A stretch of 64,000 nucleotides of DNA from Margaritifera margaritifera (lineage: Eukaryota; Mollusca; Bivalvia; Unionida; Margaritiferidae), in assembly GCA_029931535.1 (NCBI GenBank), contig JAQPZY010001549.1:2072001-2136000 (forward strand), in the 5' to 3' direction. Under the pieces are notes generated by a model. That model ran no database searches, was not told where the DNA came from, and saw only the letters and a list, made by a program, of their open reading frames with translations. The position numbers and the translations under genes were made by a program. Below are positions 62,651-64,000 of the stretch, piece after piece. Position 1 is the stretch's first letter, and the number at the start of each line of letters is the position of its first letter.

Positions 62651-63858
62651 ACTCACACACAGAGTAACAATGAATACAATATCGGTAAAATCAATTATGT
62701 TTGAAATTATTAGGTAATAGCTGAGCACTTACTGACCAAAGGCAGTCAGATCAATTCGAGAAACTGTAGAATGGCTATTAGTGTTTTATAGTCACCGGCT
62801 TTCTTCATATATTGCTCATTAGATTGCAGTGTTGTCTTATTTATATAAATAAGTGAATCTCGCTTATTCATCCCGCGCCAGGGGATCTTTTGTTTCAATA
62901 TTCCAAAATATATAAACCATTTATCATCAAGGTTTTTGATATTATGGCAAATATATTGAGTATGTATAACTAATTTACAAATTTAACACTTGTTTGCAAA
63001 CTTAAATTAATATTATCCCTATTTATATGGAAGCTGGTATGGCATAATTATAGAGAAACAGCTACATCAACTGAATACAATTTATTTAAATAAATGCGTA
63101 AATTTAAAGTCGACAAGATCATTGTATATAGCTTATTTTGAAGCTAAGGATATAATTACTTCGTGAATATAGACATTAATAAAAGAATAAATACATAAAC
63201 CACTAAACTATTTTAAAAACGATTGACTTGATCACAATTCGTTTCAACATAGACCAATCTTTGAAAGGTTATTTAATGAATTACTCCACTGGGGAATAAA
63301 GCCAATGATAACATATATATCGACAGACAAAATAATGTCAAGTAATTGCTATTTACAGACAGTTAAGAAGCTAGACCTACCTTATCGGGTGAAAAATTAA
63401 CTAGTCAACTTAATTTATAATCTTAGTGACAAGTTGAATAAAACACAACGATATACATGCATATAACACTTGTTTCTTTATATGTTGTTCACGTTTGATT
63501 TGTTGTTCAATCAAATGTTGTTCTGCACTTTAGCTCACAACAGAATGTAATTACTGATCAAGTTTAAATTCTTAGGTTTGTACTGTACACAAAGGGGAGT
63601 CAAGCCACAGCTAAATGACCAACATCACCTGATGATAAATATATTGACTCAGATTTGTTTGTCTTCTCGTCGGTTTGTAACATTGTGGCTGCACTGACAA
63701 TTTCAACAGTTGTGTTGCTGTAATATCCACCGTTGATGAGATGATATGGCAGCATTTGTAGCAAGGTGTCTTTAATTCACCTACTCAATCATTCTCTGTC
63801 TGACGGAATGTAGGTATGCTTGTAAGTATATATTTTTTCATACACCCACCCATCCATC

Positions 63859-63874
63859 CATATATATATATATG

Positions 63875-63924
<50 letters not shown>
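63859..63924. repeat. (TA)n microsatellite
   Basis: About 32 units with one GT interruption. Confidence 0.95.
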
Positions 63925-63927
<3 letters not shown>

Positions 63928-64000
63928 TGAATACCGTTTTGACTTTCTAATTCTCCCCCTAATTGTCATATACACACAAACATTTGATAAAACTAATTAT

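Larger units (their letters stand above)
61380..64000. other. Right flank, no gene; several microsatellites
   Basis: (TA)n at 61700-61750, (AC)n at 62603-62650 and (TA)n at 63859-63924. No gene recognised. Confidence 0.5.

Overview
This is animal nuclear DNA: AT-rich, gene-poor, with very long (AG)n, (AT)n and (AC)n microsatellites, GT-AG introns, a tRNA-derived SINE and relics of a Polinton/Maverick and a Tigger/pogo element. I see no bacterial operons and no complete rRNA or tRNA gene. The mix suggests a marine invertebrate, most likely a mollusc or other lophotrochozoan. That is a guess; a cnidarian is not excluded.

Layout. (1) 0.9-4.8 kb: a decayed Polinton with a B-family DNA polymerase on + and a convergent packaging-ATPase fragment on -. 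The polymerase is split by an 819-bp Tigger-like element that has TA target-site duplications and an open N-terminal transposase fragment. (2) 5-29 kb: a multi-kilobase segment repeated in tandem as units A, B, C and D, with diverged cousins at 37.2-38.3 kb (G) and 45.5-49 kb (E). Each of A-D carries at least one 33-nt Thr-rich stalk microexon on the - strand, followed by a possible terminal exon. A fossil resembling apolipoprotein L lies between A and B. (3) 29-31 kb: broken, unassigned coding relics. (4) 31.8-36.5 kb: the best gene in the window, on the - strand. It has a signal-peptide exon, two Ig-domain exons lacking the canonical disulfide, and a Ser/Thr/Pro stalk exon, all in phase 1. 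(5) 38-51 kb: mostly non-coding, with a SINE at 43.5 kb and unit E. (6) 51-57 kb: broken hydrophobic ORFs and a diverged duplication. (7) 60.6-61.4 kb: a 783-bp long-TIR element with TA duplications. The rest is intergenic DNA and microsatellites.

How it may work together. The Ig gene ends its visible exons in phase 1. Every intact stalk microexon in A-D is also symmetric phase 1-1 and lies downstream on the same strand. The locus therefore looks like either a tandem family of secreted or surface Ig proteins, mostly reduced to their 3' halves, or one gene able to splice a variable number of stalk cassettes. I cannot decide between these from sequence alone. No transmembrane exon is convincingly in frame.
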